Part shown: piece after piece, positions 52,213-61,244 of the stretch
Numbering within the stretch: position 1 is the stretch's first letter
How the letters are laid out: each line of letters begins with the position of its first letter
Assembly (NCBI GenBank): GCA_963732585.1
Contig: CAVSZY010000003.1
Coordinates: 310,001-374,000, forward strand
DNA from: WLMZ01 sp963732585
GTDB lineage: Bacteria; Actinomycetota; Acidimicrobiia; Acidimicrobiales; Ilumatobacteraceae
Reading direction: 5' to 3'
DNA: 64,000 bases
The notes under the pieces: generated by a model
Databases searched by the model: none
The model's input: the letters and a program-made list of their open reading frames with translations, nothing else
Told to the model about the DNA's origin: nothing
Position numbers and translations under genes: made by a program

Positions 52213-55200
52213 GTGACGGTAGCGATAGCAGTGGCGTGGGCTCGGTTGCGCCATCGTCCCTGGCGGGCCGCGGTGCTGGCTTCGGGAATCGCCATCGGAC
52301 TCGCTGCGGTGGTCTATGGCTTGGCCAGTCCACAGATCGCAGCTGACCTGGCGGTGCAGCGCGCCGTCGCTGATCTACCGGTGGCCGAGCGGACGGTATC
52401 GCTGACCGTCGCCAGCGAAGAACTCGGTGTCGAACGCCAACGTGCCGTCGACGCCGAACTCCGCCGGCAACTGGGCGGGCCAGGGCTGGGCGAGGTTCGC
52501 GCCCTGCGGCTGTTTCCGCGACGGCCACCAACAACGGTCAGGTGATCCGCTTCCTGGGCACCGATGAAATCGCCCGGGCGGTCACCGTGGCCGACGGCCG
52601 GTCGCCGACCGTGTGCTCGTTGACCGATTGCCAGGGCATCGTCATCGGCGAGGCGCCCGAAGGATTGAAGGCCTCGATCTTGGCGACGTTCGGTGTCACT
52701 GTGGTCGGCAGCGGCACCGCCGCTGACCCGCTGTATTTCGAGGGGGTCTTCCAGGTCCCCACGTCGGAGATCGTCGTTGTCGTGCCCGACGCCGCCGTCG
52801 CCCTCGAATCGCTGGCCGGTATTCGTTCGTCGCTCGGTTGGGTCGCCCCGCTGCAGATCGAGGCCTTGACCGCCGAGCAGATCCCCGCGCTGCGTCGAAG
52901 CTGGGCGCGTCTTGGCGCGGCGGGCGAACCCGCCCATATCGTGATCAATGCGCCCGACGATGAGTTGCTCGGAGCTGCGCTGCGGGCACAGGCAGCGACG
53001 TCTCGGGCTGCCATTCCTGCGGCACAGGCGGCGACGTTGATGAGTGGGTTCATCATCCTCGCCGCGCTCGGGCAGGCCGCCGATCATCGCCCGGCGCGGC
53101 GCCTGTTGCGCCGCCGCGGCGCTGGTGGCGCGACGTTGGGCGCCTTTGCCCTTGCTGACACCTTGGCGCCGGTGATCGGTGGCGGTGCCGTCGGCGTCGG
53201 CGCCGGGTGGTTGGGCCTGCGCCTGCGGGCCAACTCGCTGGGGGCGCAGGTACCTGCGCTGGCCTCGGGGGGCATGCGCAGTCTGGCGACGGTGCTCCTG
53301 GCGCTGGCGGGAATGTGGCTGCTCAGCGCAGCGGTGATCGGGCGAGAACCGAACGTCGCCCGGCGCGGGTTCACTGCGGTCGATGGCGTCGGGTTGGCGG
53401 CATTCGTGGCGATCCTCGTGGCTCTGGCGCGCGGCGGTACCAACGCTGCGCGCCTGGCGGCGAAGGGCGACTCGTTGCTCGGATATGTGCCGTTGCTGGT
53501 GGTGCTCGTCGCCGCCGCGGCGACGATTCGCCTCGCCCCACTGGTGGTGCAGTTGATCGCCCGGCTGCTGCCATCGCGCACCGCGCTGGCCCGCCTCAGC
53601 GTCGCCGGTCTCGCCTCGCGACGCACGATTCCGCTGGCCTGTGCCGGGTTCGTCGCGGCGGCGGCAACCTTGGGCACCTTTGCCCTCAGCTACGGCACGA
53701 TCATCGAGCGCAGTGCCTTCGATCACGCCGCGTTCGAGGTTCCCTTGGAGGCGGTGATCTCCTCTGGCCCCGCGTTGATCCGCCCCTCCGACGTGCGCTC
53801 GATCGCCGAATGGGAGGCGCTCGACGATCGTTTTGTCGCCAGCAGCGTCGTGCGTCGCGGAGCCGGCGTGCGCGTCCAAGGGATCGCTGCTGACACCATC
53901 GTCGTGCTCGGCATCGATCCTGGCGTGCTCAGGCACCTTCACGGCTGGCGCGACGACTACGGTGCCCCACGAGCCGCCCTGGCCGAGCCGCTCAACGCCA
54001 TACCCGCAGCGACCGTGCCCGGAGCGGTGATCCCTGGGGAACCAGCGACCTTGCGGATCGAGTCCGGCGGGGAGTTGAGGAAAGCCAACGTCGCCGTGAT
54101 CATCGAACGGCGCGACGGTACGTGGTTCGAACGCACCGCCGATCGCCAAGCCCTCGACGGCGGGCTCATCGAGGTGCCGCTGACCCAGGCCGACGGCAAC
54201 GGTCGAGTCGTCGGGTTGCGCATCGGAGCCAACCAATACCTCGCTGAGCGACTGGAACACAACGTCGGTGAGGGTGCCGCAACCTTCGAGGAAAGCACAC
54301 TGGTCGAGGTGTCGCTCGGCTCCGTCCGGGTGTTCACCGCCGGGGGCGCGCAACACACGCTGAGCCACGATTGGTCGCCGCTCGTCGGCGACTTCGGTGA
54401 CGCGCAAACAACCCTGATCGGCGACCGCTTTCTGATCAAGGCCGATCTGCAGGGCGCCTCGGCGCTGATCGTTCCCGTCGGTCAGACAGAACCGCTGCCA
54501 GCCTGGGTCGACCCGGTCACCGCCTCGGCTGCGCTCGACGGGGTGATCACCCTCGAAGTCGCCGGTGGCCAACTGCCGGTCACGATCGCAGGGGTGCTGC
54601 AGCGATTCCCTGGCGTTAGTGGTACCCGCTTCGCGATCACCGCTGCGGGGCCACTGGCCACCGAGCTCAACCTGCGCCAACCCGGCGCAGGAGCGGCCAA
54701 CGAGCAGTGGCTCGGCACCAGTGACGACCAGGCCAGGGATGCGCTGGCCGACGAGGTCGAGTCTCGTCGCTTCTTTGAAATGGACATCGAGCAGCGCCAG
54801 GTGTTGATCGACGCGGCGCTGACCGAGCCGCTGTCGATGCAAGCGCGGCACAGTTTTGCCCTCGCCGCACTGATCACGGCGTTGCTGGCGATCGCCGCTC
54901 TGGTGATCACGGCATTCAGCGACACCGTCGTCGACGCACCCATGTTTCGTAGCGTCGCCGCCGACGGCGTCCGTGGTGCTGCGCTGCGCGCCCTCGTTGC
55001 CGCCCGGGCCTGGCTGGTCGCAGTCGTCGCGCTGCCCCTCGGCCTGATCGGAGGCATCCTGGTGACCTCGGTCTCCGATCGCATCGTTGCTGTCACCGGC
55101 TCGGCGACGGCCCCGCAGGTGCCGTTGTTCAACGATGTCGCTTGGCGGCCGGTGCTGATCGCGAGCGCGGCCACGCTTGTACTCGCCTTGGTGTGCTGTT

Positions 55201-55262
55201 GGCTCGCCGCGCGGCGAGTCGGCCGACTCGCTGAAGCTGATCTGTTGCGTGGTGAGCCATGA
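52213..55262 (+). pseudogene. Large FtsX-like ABC transporter permease, frameshifted near the N-terminus
   Basis: Together two frames encode a permease of about 1016 residues. The first (GTG 52213) gives the N-terminal membrane helix (AAVLASGIAIGLAAVVYG) and the start of the outer domain up to about 52505; the second, open to 55262, continues (ATATNNGQVIRFLG) with membrane segments, a large middle exported domain and three C-terminal helices. One base seems missing near 52503-52510 (CGCGCCCTGCGGCTG). If the organism truly has this sequence, translation could restart at GTG 52542 and produce a 906-residue protein without the first helix. Paired with a double-ATPase gene by an ATGA overlap. MacB/LolC-like export or lipid handling is inference. 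Confidence 0.8.
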
Positions 55263-56722
55263 TCGAACTCGATGACGTCTTCGTTGTCTATCGCGGTGCC
55301 GACGCCGATGTCGCCGCCCTGCGTGGGTTGTCGTTGACGATCGCCACAGGGGAACGGGTGGTGATCCGCGGGCCCAGCGGTTCGGGGAAATCGACCCTCG
55401 TGCGCGTGCTCGCCGGAGAGCAGAAGATCAGCGCCGGGCGGGCGACGGTGCTCGGTCAAGACGTTGGCCGCGGCGATCATCAACGCCTGCGCCAATGGCG
55501 CCAGCACGCGATCGGCACCATCACCCAGTCCGATGGTGAACGACTGCTCGGCGAGCTGAGTTGTCTCGACAACGTCATGCTGCAGGCCCGTCTTGCTGGA
55601 TGGTCAGCGACCCGCAGCGAGAGCGAAGCACGCCAGGTGATGGAACGCCTGGGCATTGCCCACATTGCCTCACAAACGCCGGGGAAGATCTCCGGTGGCG
55701 AGCGTCAGCGCGTCGCCCTAGCTGCGGCGTTGTGTTTGCGGCCGCAGATGATCATCGCCGACGAACCGGCCGGTGAACTCGACGCGCTCACGGCCGGTGA
55801 GATGTACCGCATGTTGGCGGAATCGGTGCATGAGACCGATGGCATCCTGCTGATCGTCGCCCACGACGAGGCTGCCGAAGCGGTCGCCGACCGTGTCCTG
55901 ACGATCCGTGATGGTCGCCTCGGTGAGCAGCGCGGGCGCGGCGAGCACGAGGCCCGGGCGGTTGTCGACGCTCGCGGTTGGATGCGCCTCGGCGATGGGT
56001 TACGACGATCGGCCGGGATCGGCGAGACCGTGCGGGTCAGCGCGACAGGGGAGGGTTTGCTGCTGCACGGCGACCCAGCGTTGGTCGACAACGGAAAGGC
56101 CGATGCGCCCGGGGCGGCCGCTGAGACCGCGAACCAGGAGACAGCGATAGCCGTCCGCGACGTGTCGGTGACTGTCGATGGGCGCAACGTGCTCGATGAG
56201 GTCAGCGCCGAGATCCGCACGGGGGCTTTGACCGCGATCGTTGGCCGTTCAGGTTCCGGGAAGACCACGCTGCTGTCCGTGATCGCCGGATACCGAACCG
56301 CGACGAGCGGCACCGTCGAGCATCTTGTCGATCTTGGTCAAGCGGCCGTCGTACCGCGTGATCCCGGCTTCGCTGATTCAGCGACGGTTGACGAAAACAT
56401 CGCCCTCTCCGTGGCCACTCGCCGGGTGCCAGGCCTGCCGGTTGAGCCGATCGCCGCGGTGGTCGGCCTCGTATCGTTACTCGATCGCCGAGCAGCACAC
56501 CTTTCTGGCGGTGAACGCCAGCGCAGCGCGGTGCTGCGCGCCGCAGTTGCCAATCCGCGCTTGCTGATCGCTGACGAGCCAACGTCGCAGCTCGATGAGG
56601 TCAACGCTGCCGCAGTCGTCGCCGTGCTGCGCGCCGTGGCTCGCAGCGGCGCTGCCGTCGTGGTGGCCAGCCACGATCCACAAGTGGTCGCCGCAGCCGA
56701 CGTCGTCATCCAACTCGGATAG
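55259..56722 (+). CDS. ABC transporter ATPase with two nucleotide-binding domains
   Basis: A 487-residue protein made of two LolD/MacB-type ATPase domains in tandem. Domain 1: Walker A GPSGSGKST (38-46), signature ISGGERQR, Walker B MIIADEPAGELD. Domain 2: Walker A GRSGSGKTT (about 328-336), signature LSGGERQR, Walker B LLIADEPTSQLD. Both look catalytically complete, though domain 2 is shorter between Walker A and the signature. It would supply both ATPase units for the single large permease encoded just upstream. Start ATG 55259 overlaps the permease stop. Confidence 0.88.
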   Translation: MIELDDVFVVYRGADADVAALRGLSLTIATGERVVIRGPSGSGKSTLVRVLAGEQKISAGRATVLGQDVGRGDHQRLRQWRQHAIGTITQSDGERLLGELSCLDNVMLQARLAGWSATRSESEARQVMERLGIAHIASQTPGKISGGERQRVALAAALCLRPQMIIADEPAGELDALTAGEMYRMLAESVHETDGILLIVAHDEAAEAVADRVLTIRDGRLGEQRGRGEHEARAVVDARGWMRLGDGLRRSAGIGETVRVSATGEGLLLHGDPALVDNGKADAPGAAAETANQETAIAVRDVSVTVDGRNVLDEVSAEIRTGALTAIVGRSGSGKTTLLSVIAGYRTATSGTVEHLVDLGQAAVVPRDPGFADSATVDENIALSVATRRVPGLPVEPIAAVVGLVSLLDRRAAHLSGGERQRSAVLRAAVANPRLLIADEPTSQLDEVNAAAVVAVLRAVARSGAAVVVASHDPQVVAAADVVIQLG

Positions 56723-56768
56723 ACCCAGCCGTCTTGGCCCCGGTCGAGCACCGCTGCGTGACGTTGGC

Positions 56769-56774
56769 TACGGT
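56769..56774 (+). promoter_or_regulatory. Candidate -10 hexamer of the repeat-leader transcript
   Basis: TACGGT lies eight bases before ATG 56783 and four before ATG 56779, the two first start codons of the mini-ORF array. If used, the mRNA would begin at or beside the first mini-ORF, like other leaderless messages of this window. Confidence 0.4.
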
Positions 56775-56778
56775 CGCG

Positions 56779-56876
56779 ATGCATGAAGATCAAAAGGCAT
56801 GAAAAGTCAAAAGGCATGAAAAGTCAAAAGGCATGAAAAGTCAGAAAGCATGAAAGGACGAAAGGCATGAAAGAAC
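56779..56876 (+). repeat. 17-bp tandem repeat array forming a chain of overlapping mini-ORFs
   Basis: Units of AAAAGGCATGAAAAGTC run at 56792-56808, 56809-56825 and 56826-56842, followed by two diverged units (56843-56859, 56860-56876) and preceded by a partial one. ATG codons lie at 56779, 56799, 56816, 56833, 56850 and 56867. Each of the first five starts a 6-7-codon frame (MHEDQKA, MKSQKA three times, MKGRKA) whose TGA overlaps the next ATG as ATGA. The sixth ATG is the PPOX gene itself (MKEQKR). Because 17 is not a multiple of three, successive mini-ORFs use all three frames. The fourth unit has changed to AAAGGA, making a proper ribosome site eight bases before ATG 56867. Confidence 0.9.
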
Positions 56877-57334
56877 AAAAGCGTGGCCGTGTGATCGCAA
56901 TGAGCGTGGACGAGCGCGATGCCTACCTGGGGCAAGCCAAGATGGTGCGCCTCGGCTCCGTCGGTGGCGACGGTGCCCCGCACGTCTCGCCGTTGTGGTT
57001 CGTGTGGGACGGCAGCAGCATGTGGCTGAACTCGATCGTCAAGAGCCAACGCTGGGCCAATCTGTTGCGCAACCCACGGGTCAGTGCCGTAGTCGACGGC
57101 GGCGATGCCTATTTCGAGCTGCATGGTGTGGAGATCAACGGCACCGTCGAGGTGGTTGGTGATGTGCCGCGCAGCGCCATACCAGATCCTGCGGTTGCCG
57201 AAGCGGAACGCCTCTTTGGCGAGAAGTACACCGGGGGCACGTTTTATCCCGATGGCCGCCACGCCTGGCTAAAGGTCAATGTCGACAAGATCGTCAGTTG
57301 GGATTTTCGTAAACTTCCTGCGGCAGCTTCGTAA
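56867..57334 (+). CDS. PPOX-class (pyridoxamine 5'-phosphate oxidase-like/F420-binding) flavoprotein
   Basis: A 155-residue split-barrel protein. KMVRLGSVGGDGAPHVSPLWFVWDG is the typical first hairpin, KSQRWANLLRNPRVSAVVDGG the second and EINGTVEVVGD the third. The organism makes F420 (cofE), so an F420-dependent reductase or quinone-like substrate is possible; FMN is the alternative. ATG 56867 has AAAGGA eight bases upstream inside the repeat array; the family would also allow ATG 56900 (MSVDERDAYL). The gene's first codons look like one more copy of the upstream repeat, so the array probably grew from duplications of this gene start. Confidence 0.8.
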   Translation: MKEQKRGRVIAMSVDERDAYLGQAKMVRLGSVGGDGAPHVSPLWFVWDGSSMWLNSIVKSQRWANLLRNPRVSAVVDGGDAYFELHGVEINGTVEVVGDVPRSAIPDPAVAEAERLFGEKYTGGTFYPDGRHAWLKVNVDKIVSWDFRKLPAAAS

Positions 57335-57408
57335 AGTTCGCAGTTGAAGTGCCGATATTTACGGTTCGTTGAGAGTTTTGGGCAAGACAGTGAGGGCGGG
57401 CGGCAACA

Positions 57409-58119
57409 GTGTTGGCGGAATGGATTGCAGGTGGACCGGTGGCGATGGTGCATCGCGGGCTGGACAGGATGCTGGCTGCCGAGAGCGCAGGCGCGGCAGC
57501 GATCGAGGTTGATGTGCAGCAGCTGGCCGACGGTCAGCTGGTGGCTTTCCACAACGCCTCGGCCGTCGACGGCGATCGTTGGCTGTGGGTGCGCGATCAA
57601 ACCCGCGCCGAGTTGGAAGGCGTCGTTGGGCCGCTGCTCGATGTCGACGATCTCGTCGAATCGGTCGGCGCGACATCGCTTGGGTTATACCTCGAATTGA
57701 AAGCCGTCGACGCCGATGGCGTGCGGCGCAGCATCGACAGCGTCGTCGCCCAGGGGTTCGCCGCGCGCTGCGTGATCGGTAGTTTTCGCCACGACATCGT
57801 CGCCGCCGTCGCCGCCGACGGGCGTGTCTGCGCATCGGCGCTGTTTCGTGACAAGTTCTCCGACCCGTTGGCCCTGGCCACAGATCTCGGCTGCTCAGTG
57901 GTTCACCCTTGCTTCGATGGCAGCGATGGCATGCTCAATCTGATGCGTGGCGACTGGATGGATCGTTTGCACAACACGGGCCTGCGTGTCGTTGGTTGGA
58001 ACAGCAACGATCGTCAGGTGCACATGGCGATGAGCGCGATCGGCATCGATGTGCTGTGCACCGACAAGGCCGAGTTGTTGCTCCCGGAACCAGACGAGAC
58101 GTCAGAGATCGTCGCCTGA
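57409..58119 (+). CDS. Glycerophosphodiester phosphodiesterase family protein
   Basis: A 236-residue TIM-barrel enzyme that releases glycerol 3-phosphate from glycerophosphodiesters. The catalytic start HRG (MVHRGLDRM, near residue 15), metal ligands in IEVDVQQLADGQLV (Glu and Asp) and the second His in VAFHNAS are present. The usual Asp after that His is Asn, and the ENT/EN after HRG is missing, so activity may be weaker or the substrate different. A GTG start at 57409 lacks a clear ribosome site. Convergent with the amino-acid transporter operon. Confidence 0.78.
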   Translation: MLAEWIAGGPVAMVHRGLDRMLAAESAGAAAIEVDVQQLADGQLVAFHNASAVDGDRWLWVRDQTRAELEGVVGPLLDVDDLVESVGATSLGLYLELKAVDADGVRRSIDSVVAQGFAARCVIGSFRHDIVAAVAADGRVCASALFRDKFSDPLALATDLGCSVVHPCFDGSDGMLNLMRGDWMDRLHNTGLRVVGWNSNDRQVHMAMSAIGIDVLCTDKAELLLPEPDETSEIVA

Positions 58120-58147
58120 CGCCGACGCCCTCACGTCGCTGACTGTC

Positions 58148-58888
58148 CTACATTCGACCGCTGGCGATCACCCTGGCCAAAAACTCCTGTGTTTCCGGTT
58201 GCTGCGGGTCGGTGAAGATCTGCTCGGCGGGCCCCTGTTCGGCGATCCGGCCATTGTGCAGGAAGCACACCCTGTCGGAGATCTCCCGGGCAAAACTCAT
58301 CTCGTGCGTGGCCAGCAACATCGTCATCCCCTGCAGTCGCAACTCGCGCACGATGTCGAGCACCTCGCCGACCAACTCCGGATCGAGTGCCGAGGTGACC
58401 TCGTCGAGCAGCATCACCTCCGGTTGCATCATCAAGGCGCGCACGATCGCGACCCGTTGCTGCTGGCCGCCGCTCAAGCGGTCGGGATATTCGCCGGCCT
58501 TGTCGGCCAGGCCGATGCGCTCCAAGGTGACCAGCGCGCCGCGCTCGGCTTCGCCGCGCGAGAGGCCGAGAACCTTGCGCGGTGCCAGCGTGACGTTCTC
58601 CAGCACGGTCATGTGGGGGAAGAGATTGAAACTCTGAAAGACCATCCCGATCCGTCGGCGAATCGGATCGGGGTCGCGGCCGGGCACGCAGATGTCTTCA
58701 CCGTCGAGCATGATCTCGCCGTCGTCCACCGGTTCGAGCAGGTTGGTGCAACGCAAGAGCGTCGATTTGCCGCTGCCGCTGGCACCGATCAAGCAGATCG
58801 CCTCGCCGGCGGCGACGTCGAGGGTGATGCCATCGAGCACGACCTTGTTGCCGAAGGCCTTGAACACCTTGCGATACGACAACTTCAT
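58148..58888 (-). CDS. glnQ: Polar amino-acid ABC transporter ATPase (GlnQ-like)
   Basis: A 246-residue ATPase: Walker A GASGSGKST (near residue 36), Q-loop MVFQSFNLFPHMTV, signature LSGGQQQR (near 140), Walker B VMLLDEVTSALD and LLATHEMSFAREI. The DEVTSALD (instead of DEPTSALD) and THEM motifs are typical of the GlnQ/HisP group. Its ATG overlaps the permease stop by four bases. Last gene of a three-gene importer operon on the minus strand. Confidence 0.92.
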   Translation of the reverse strand: MKLSYRKVFKAFGNKVVLDGITLDVAAGEAICLIGASGSGKSTLLRCTNLLEPVDDGEIMLDGEDICVPGRDPDPIRRRIGMVFQSFNLFPHMTVLENVTLAPRKVLGLSRGEAERGALVTLERIGLADKAGEYPDRLSGGQQQRVAIVRALMMQPEVMLLDEVTSALDPELVGEVLDIVRELRLQGMTMLLATHEMSFAREISDRVCFLHNGRIAEQGPAEQIFTDPQQPETQEFLARVIASGRM

Positions 58889-59781
58889 CGCACGATCGTC
58901 CCGCTCATCCGCCGTCGCTCGCGGGCCACCAAATAGTCGGCGGTGCGCGTCAAGGGGATCGACATCGCCATGAACAGCAGCGCGGCGACGACGAAGGGGG
59001 TGAAGTTGAACAACTTGTCTTGGATGACATCGGCGCGTCGAAAGGCCTCGATCGGCCCGAGAAAGCTGACCAGCCCGACGTCTTTCTGCAGGCTGACCAT
59101 GTCGTTGATCAGCGGTGGTACGACCTTGCGAATCGCCTGCGGAATGACCACCGAGCGGTTGGTGTCGAACGTCGACAACCCGAGGGCGCGGGCCGCGGCG
59201 CGCTGGTTCTCGTGCACGCCCTCGATGCCGGCACGAAACACCTCGGCGACGTACGCCGAGTAGGTGACGATCAGGGCGAGCGCCCCAAGGAACAGCAAGG
59301 TGGAGACCCTCACCGGGCCAAATCCGATCTCACGTTTGTTGATCAGCCCGGCGACACCGAAGCCGATCATGAAGATCCACAGGATCACCGGCACGCCGCG
59401 AACGACGTCGGTGTAGACGGTGGCGAACAGACGCAGCGGGAACAGCAACGGCGAGCGCACGCTGCGAGCCAGGGCGATCATCAGCCCGAACGTGAGGATG
59501 CACACCGCGCAGACAGCGAAGATGCGCACATCGAGCCAGAAGGCGCGAAGTATGTCCGGGAAGGCTTTGGCGAACGTCTCACCGTCGAAGAACGACCGCC
59601 GCACGCTGGCCCAGCCGTCGAGCGTCGGTACCCACCAGAGCAGAAAGCCGATTACCGCTGTGGTGCTCAGCACCGCCACGGCGACCGATCGACGACGTTG
59701 CTGGCGATCGAAAATGGCTCGTCGGCTGAGACGCGCAGGCGCCGACGGCTGACGCACGTCGGCTCCTGGCTGGTTGGTCAC
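58885..59781 (-). CDS. Polar amino-acid ABC transporter permease
   Basis: A 298-residue permease of the HisM type. A long cytoplasmic N-terminus (RQQRRRS) precedes about five or six membrane segments. The EAA loop is near residue 195 (AARALGLSTFDTNRSVVIPQAIR). Starts ten bases after the binding-protein stop. Confidence 0.9.
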   Translation of the reverse strand: MTNQPGADVRQPSAPARLSRRAIFDRQQRRRSVAVAVLSTTAVIGFLLWWVPTLDGWASVRRSFFDGETFAKAFPDILRAFWLDVRIFAVCAVCILTFGLMIALARSVRSPLLFPLRLFATVYTDVVRGVPVILWIFMIGFGVAGLINKREIGFGPVRVSTLLFLGALALIVTYSAYVAEVFRAGIEGVHENQRAAARALGLSTFDTNRSVVIPQAIRKVVPPLINDMVSLQKDVGLVSFLGPIEAFRRADVIQDKLFNFTPFVVAALLFMAMSIPLTRTADYLVARERRRMSGTIVR

Positions 59782-59791
59782 GACGTGGAAA

Positions 59792-60736
59792 CTAGCCGAG
59801 CTTGATGATCGGTGCTTCGGTGTAGTCGCTCATCCAGGCGGTGGTGATCGCTGCCAACTGGCCGCTGCCCTCGAGCGCGGCGAGGGCGAGGTTGACGCAT
59901 TCGGTCATCGGGCTGTCCTTGGCCAGCAGCATGCCGAATTGGTCGGTGCCGCTGCCCTCGATCTGGCCGAACACTGTCGTGCCCTCGATCTCCACGGCGG
60001 TGATGTACAGCGCCGTCGGCAGGTCGCTGACAATGGCGTCGATCTGATTGCTTTCCAATGCCGTCTTGGCGGCAGCATTGTCGTTGAAGATCAGCGGCTC
60101 GGCGGTCGGGGCGATGACCTCTTCGATGTAGGTGACGCTCGTGGTGCCGGCGGCGACGCCGATCTTCAGACCCTGCAGATCGGTCAGCGTCTTGGCGCTG
60201 GCCGCGGCCGAATCGGAGAGCCCGAAGATGGCCTGTGGCGCTGTGTAGTACCCATCGCTGAAATCGACGACCTCGGCACGTTCCGGGGTGACGGTGTACT
60301 GCTGCAGGTTGAGGTCGAAATCCTTCGCCCCAGGGGCGATCGCAGCGTCGAATGCGGTGCGGATCCAGGCCACGCTGGCGGCCTCAAAACCCATTGCCTT
60401 GGCCACCGACATGGCCACCGCAGCCTCGAAACCCTGGCCATCCTGTGGGGTCGCGTCGTTGATCACGTAGGGCGGAAAGGCCGGTTCGCCCGTGGCGATG
60501 GTCAAGGTTCCTGCGGTCACGGTCTTGCCCTCGGCGCATGCCTTGGCCTCGTCATTGACGGCGACCGAGGCGAAGTCGAAACCGCTTGGAGCTTGTGCGA
60601 CGGTCTCCGGCACTACCTCGGTGGGTGTCGTCGCCGCCTCGGTGGCTGGTGTGCTGCTGGCGGTTTCGCTGTCGTCGCCGCAGGCACCGAGCAATGTGGT
60701 GGCCGCGATGGCGCTGGCAATCAGTGTTTTCTTCAT
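59792..60736 (-). CDS. Amino-acid ABC transporter substrate-binding lipoprotein
   Basis: A 314-residue SBP_bac_3 lipoprotein. Signal with lipobox LLGAC (Cys near residue 19), a Thr/Glu linker, then LTIATGEPAFPPYVIND and the hinge segments typical of polar amino-acid binders (FDLNLQQYTVTPERAEVVDFSDGYY). AAGGAGTTCCACC precedes ATG 60736. The usual DGxxxDL ligand loop is altered to GQGFEAAVAMSVAKAMG, so glutamine/glutamate specificity is not certain. First gene of the importer operon. Confidence 0.9.
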   Translation of the reverse strand: MKKTLIASAIAATTLLGACGDDSETASSTPATEAATTPTEVVPETVAQAPSGFDFASVAVNDEAKACAEGKTVTAGTLTIATGEPAFPPYVINDATPQDGQGFEAAVAMSVAKAMGFEAASVAWIRTAFDAAIAPGAKDFDLNLQQYTVTPERAEVVDFSDGYYTAPQAIFGLSDSAAASAKTLTDLQGLKIGVAAGTTSVTYIEEVIAPTAEPLIFNDNAAAKTALESNQIDAIVSDLPTALYITAVEIEGTTVFGQIEGSGTDQFGMLLAKDSPMTECVNLALAALEGSGQLAAITTAWMSDYTEAPIIKLG

Positions 60737-60845
60737 GGTGGAACTCCTTCAGTTGTTCACGCTGAGAGTGCCAGGCTAGTCGGGTGTACCTGGCAGTCGG
60801 GGCTCGATCTAGGCTGGCGACGACCGTGTTGAGGAGGAGAAGCCG

Positions 60846-61244
60846 ATGTCACAGCCCCTGACCCACCAGCGCTGCCAGGAGATGTTGCGAGCCGCCGTCG
60901 CCCATGCCGAGGATCTCGGGGTGAAGATCTCGGTGGCGATACTCGACTCCGGCGCTCATCTGCGCGCTTTTCTGCGCATGGACGCAACGATGTTGCTGAC
61001 CATCGACCTCGCCCAACGCAAAGCGCACACTGCCTGCGTGCTCAACCTGCCTTCCGACACACTCGCCGAGGCCGCGGCGGCCGGTCACGCATTGGCTGGC
61101 ATCGAGAACACCAATGGTGGGTTGATCTTTCTGGCCGGCGGTCTGCCGATCCATGATGAGCATGGCGAGTTGATCGGTGCGATTGGGGTCTCCGGGGCCA
61201 GCGCCGAACAGGACAAAGACATCGCCGCGGCGGTCATTGGCTAG
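60846..61244 (+). CDS. GlcG/HbpS family heme-binding-like protein
   Basis: A 132-residue protein of the GlcG/HbpS fold. MLRAAVAHAEDLGVKISVAILDSGAHLRAFLRMD and the C-terminal GVSGASAEQDKDIAAA are the family signature. Streptomyces HbpS senses heme and redox stress outside the cell, but this copy has no signal peptide, so it is likely cytoplasmic. GAGGAGGAG precedes the ATG. The end overlaps the frameshifted flavoprotein gene by 11 bases. Confidence 0.85.
   Translation: MSQPLTHQRCQEMLRAAVAHAEDLGVKISVAILDSGAHLRAFLRMDATMLLTIDLAQRKAHTACVLNLPSDTLAEAAAAGHALAGIENTNGGLIFLAGGLPIHDEHGELIGAIGVSGASAEQDKDIAAAVIG

Noticed and set aside
52314..54851. An 845-codon minus-strand open frame
   Set aside because: Antisense to the large permease; composition typical of shadow frames.
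56779..56876. CRISPR array
   Set aside because: The 17-bp units are directly adjacent without spacers and there are no cas genes.
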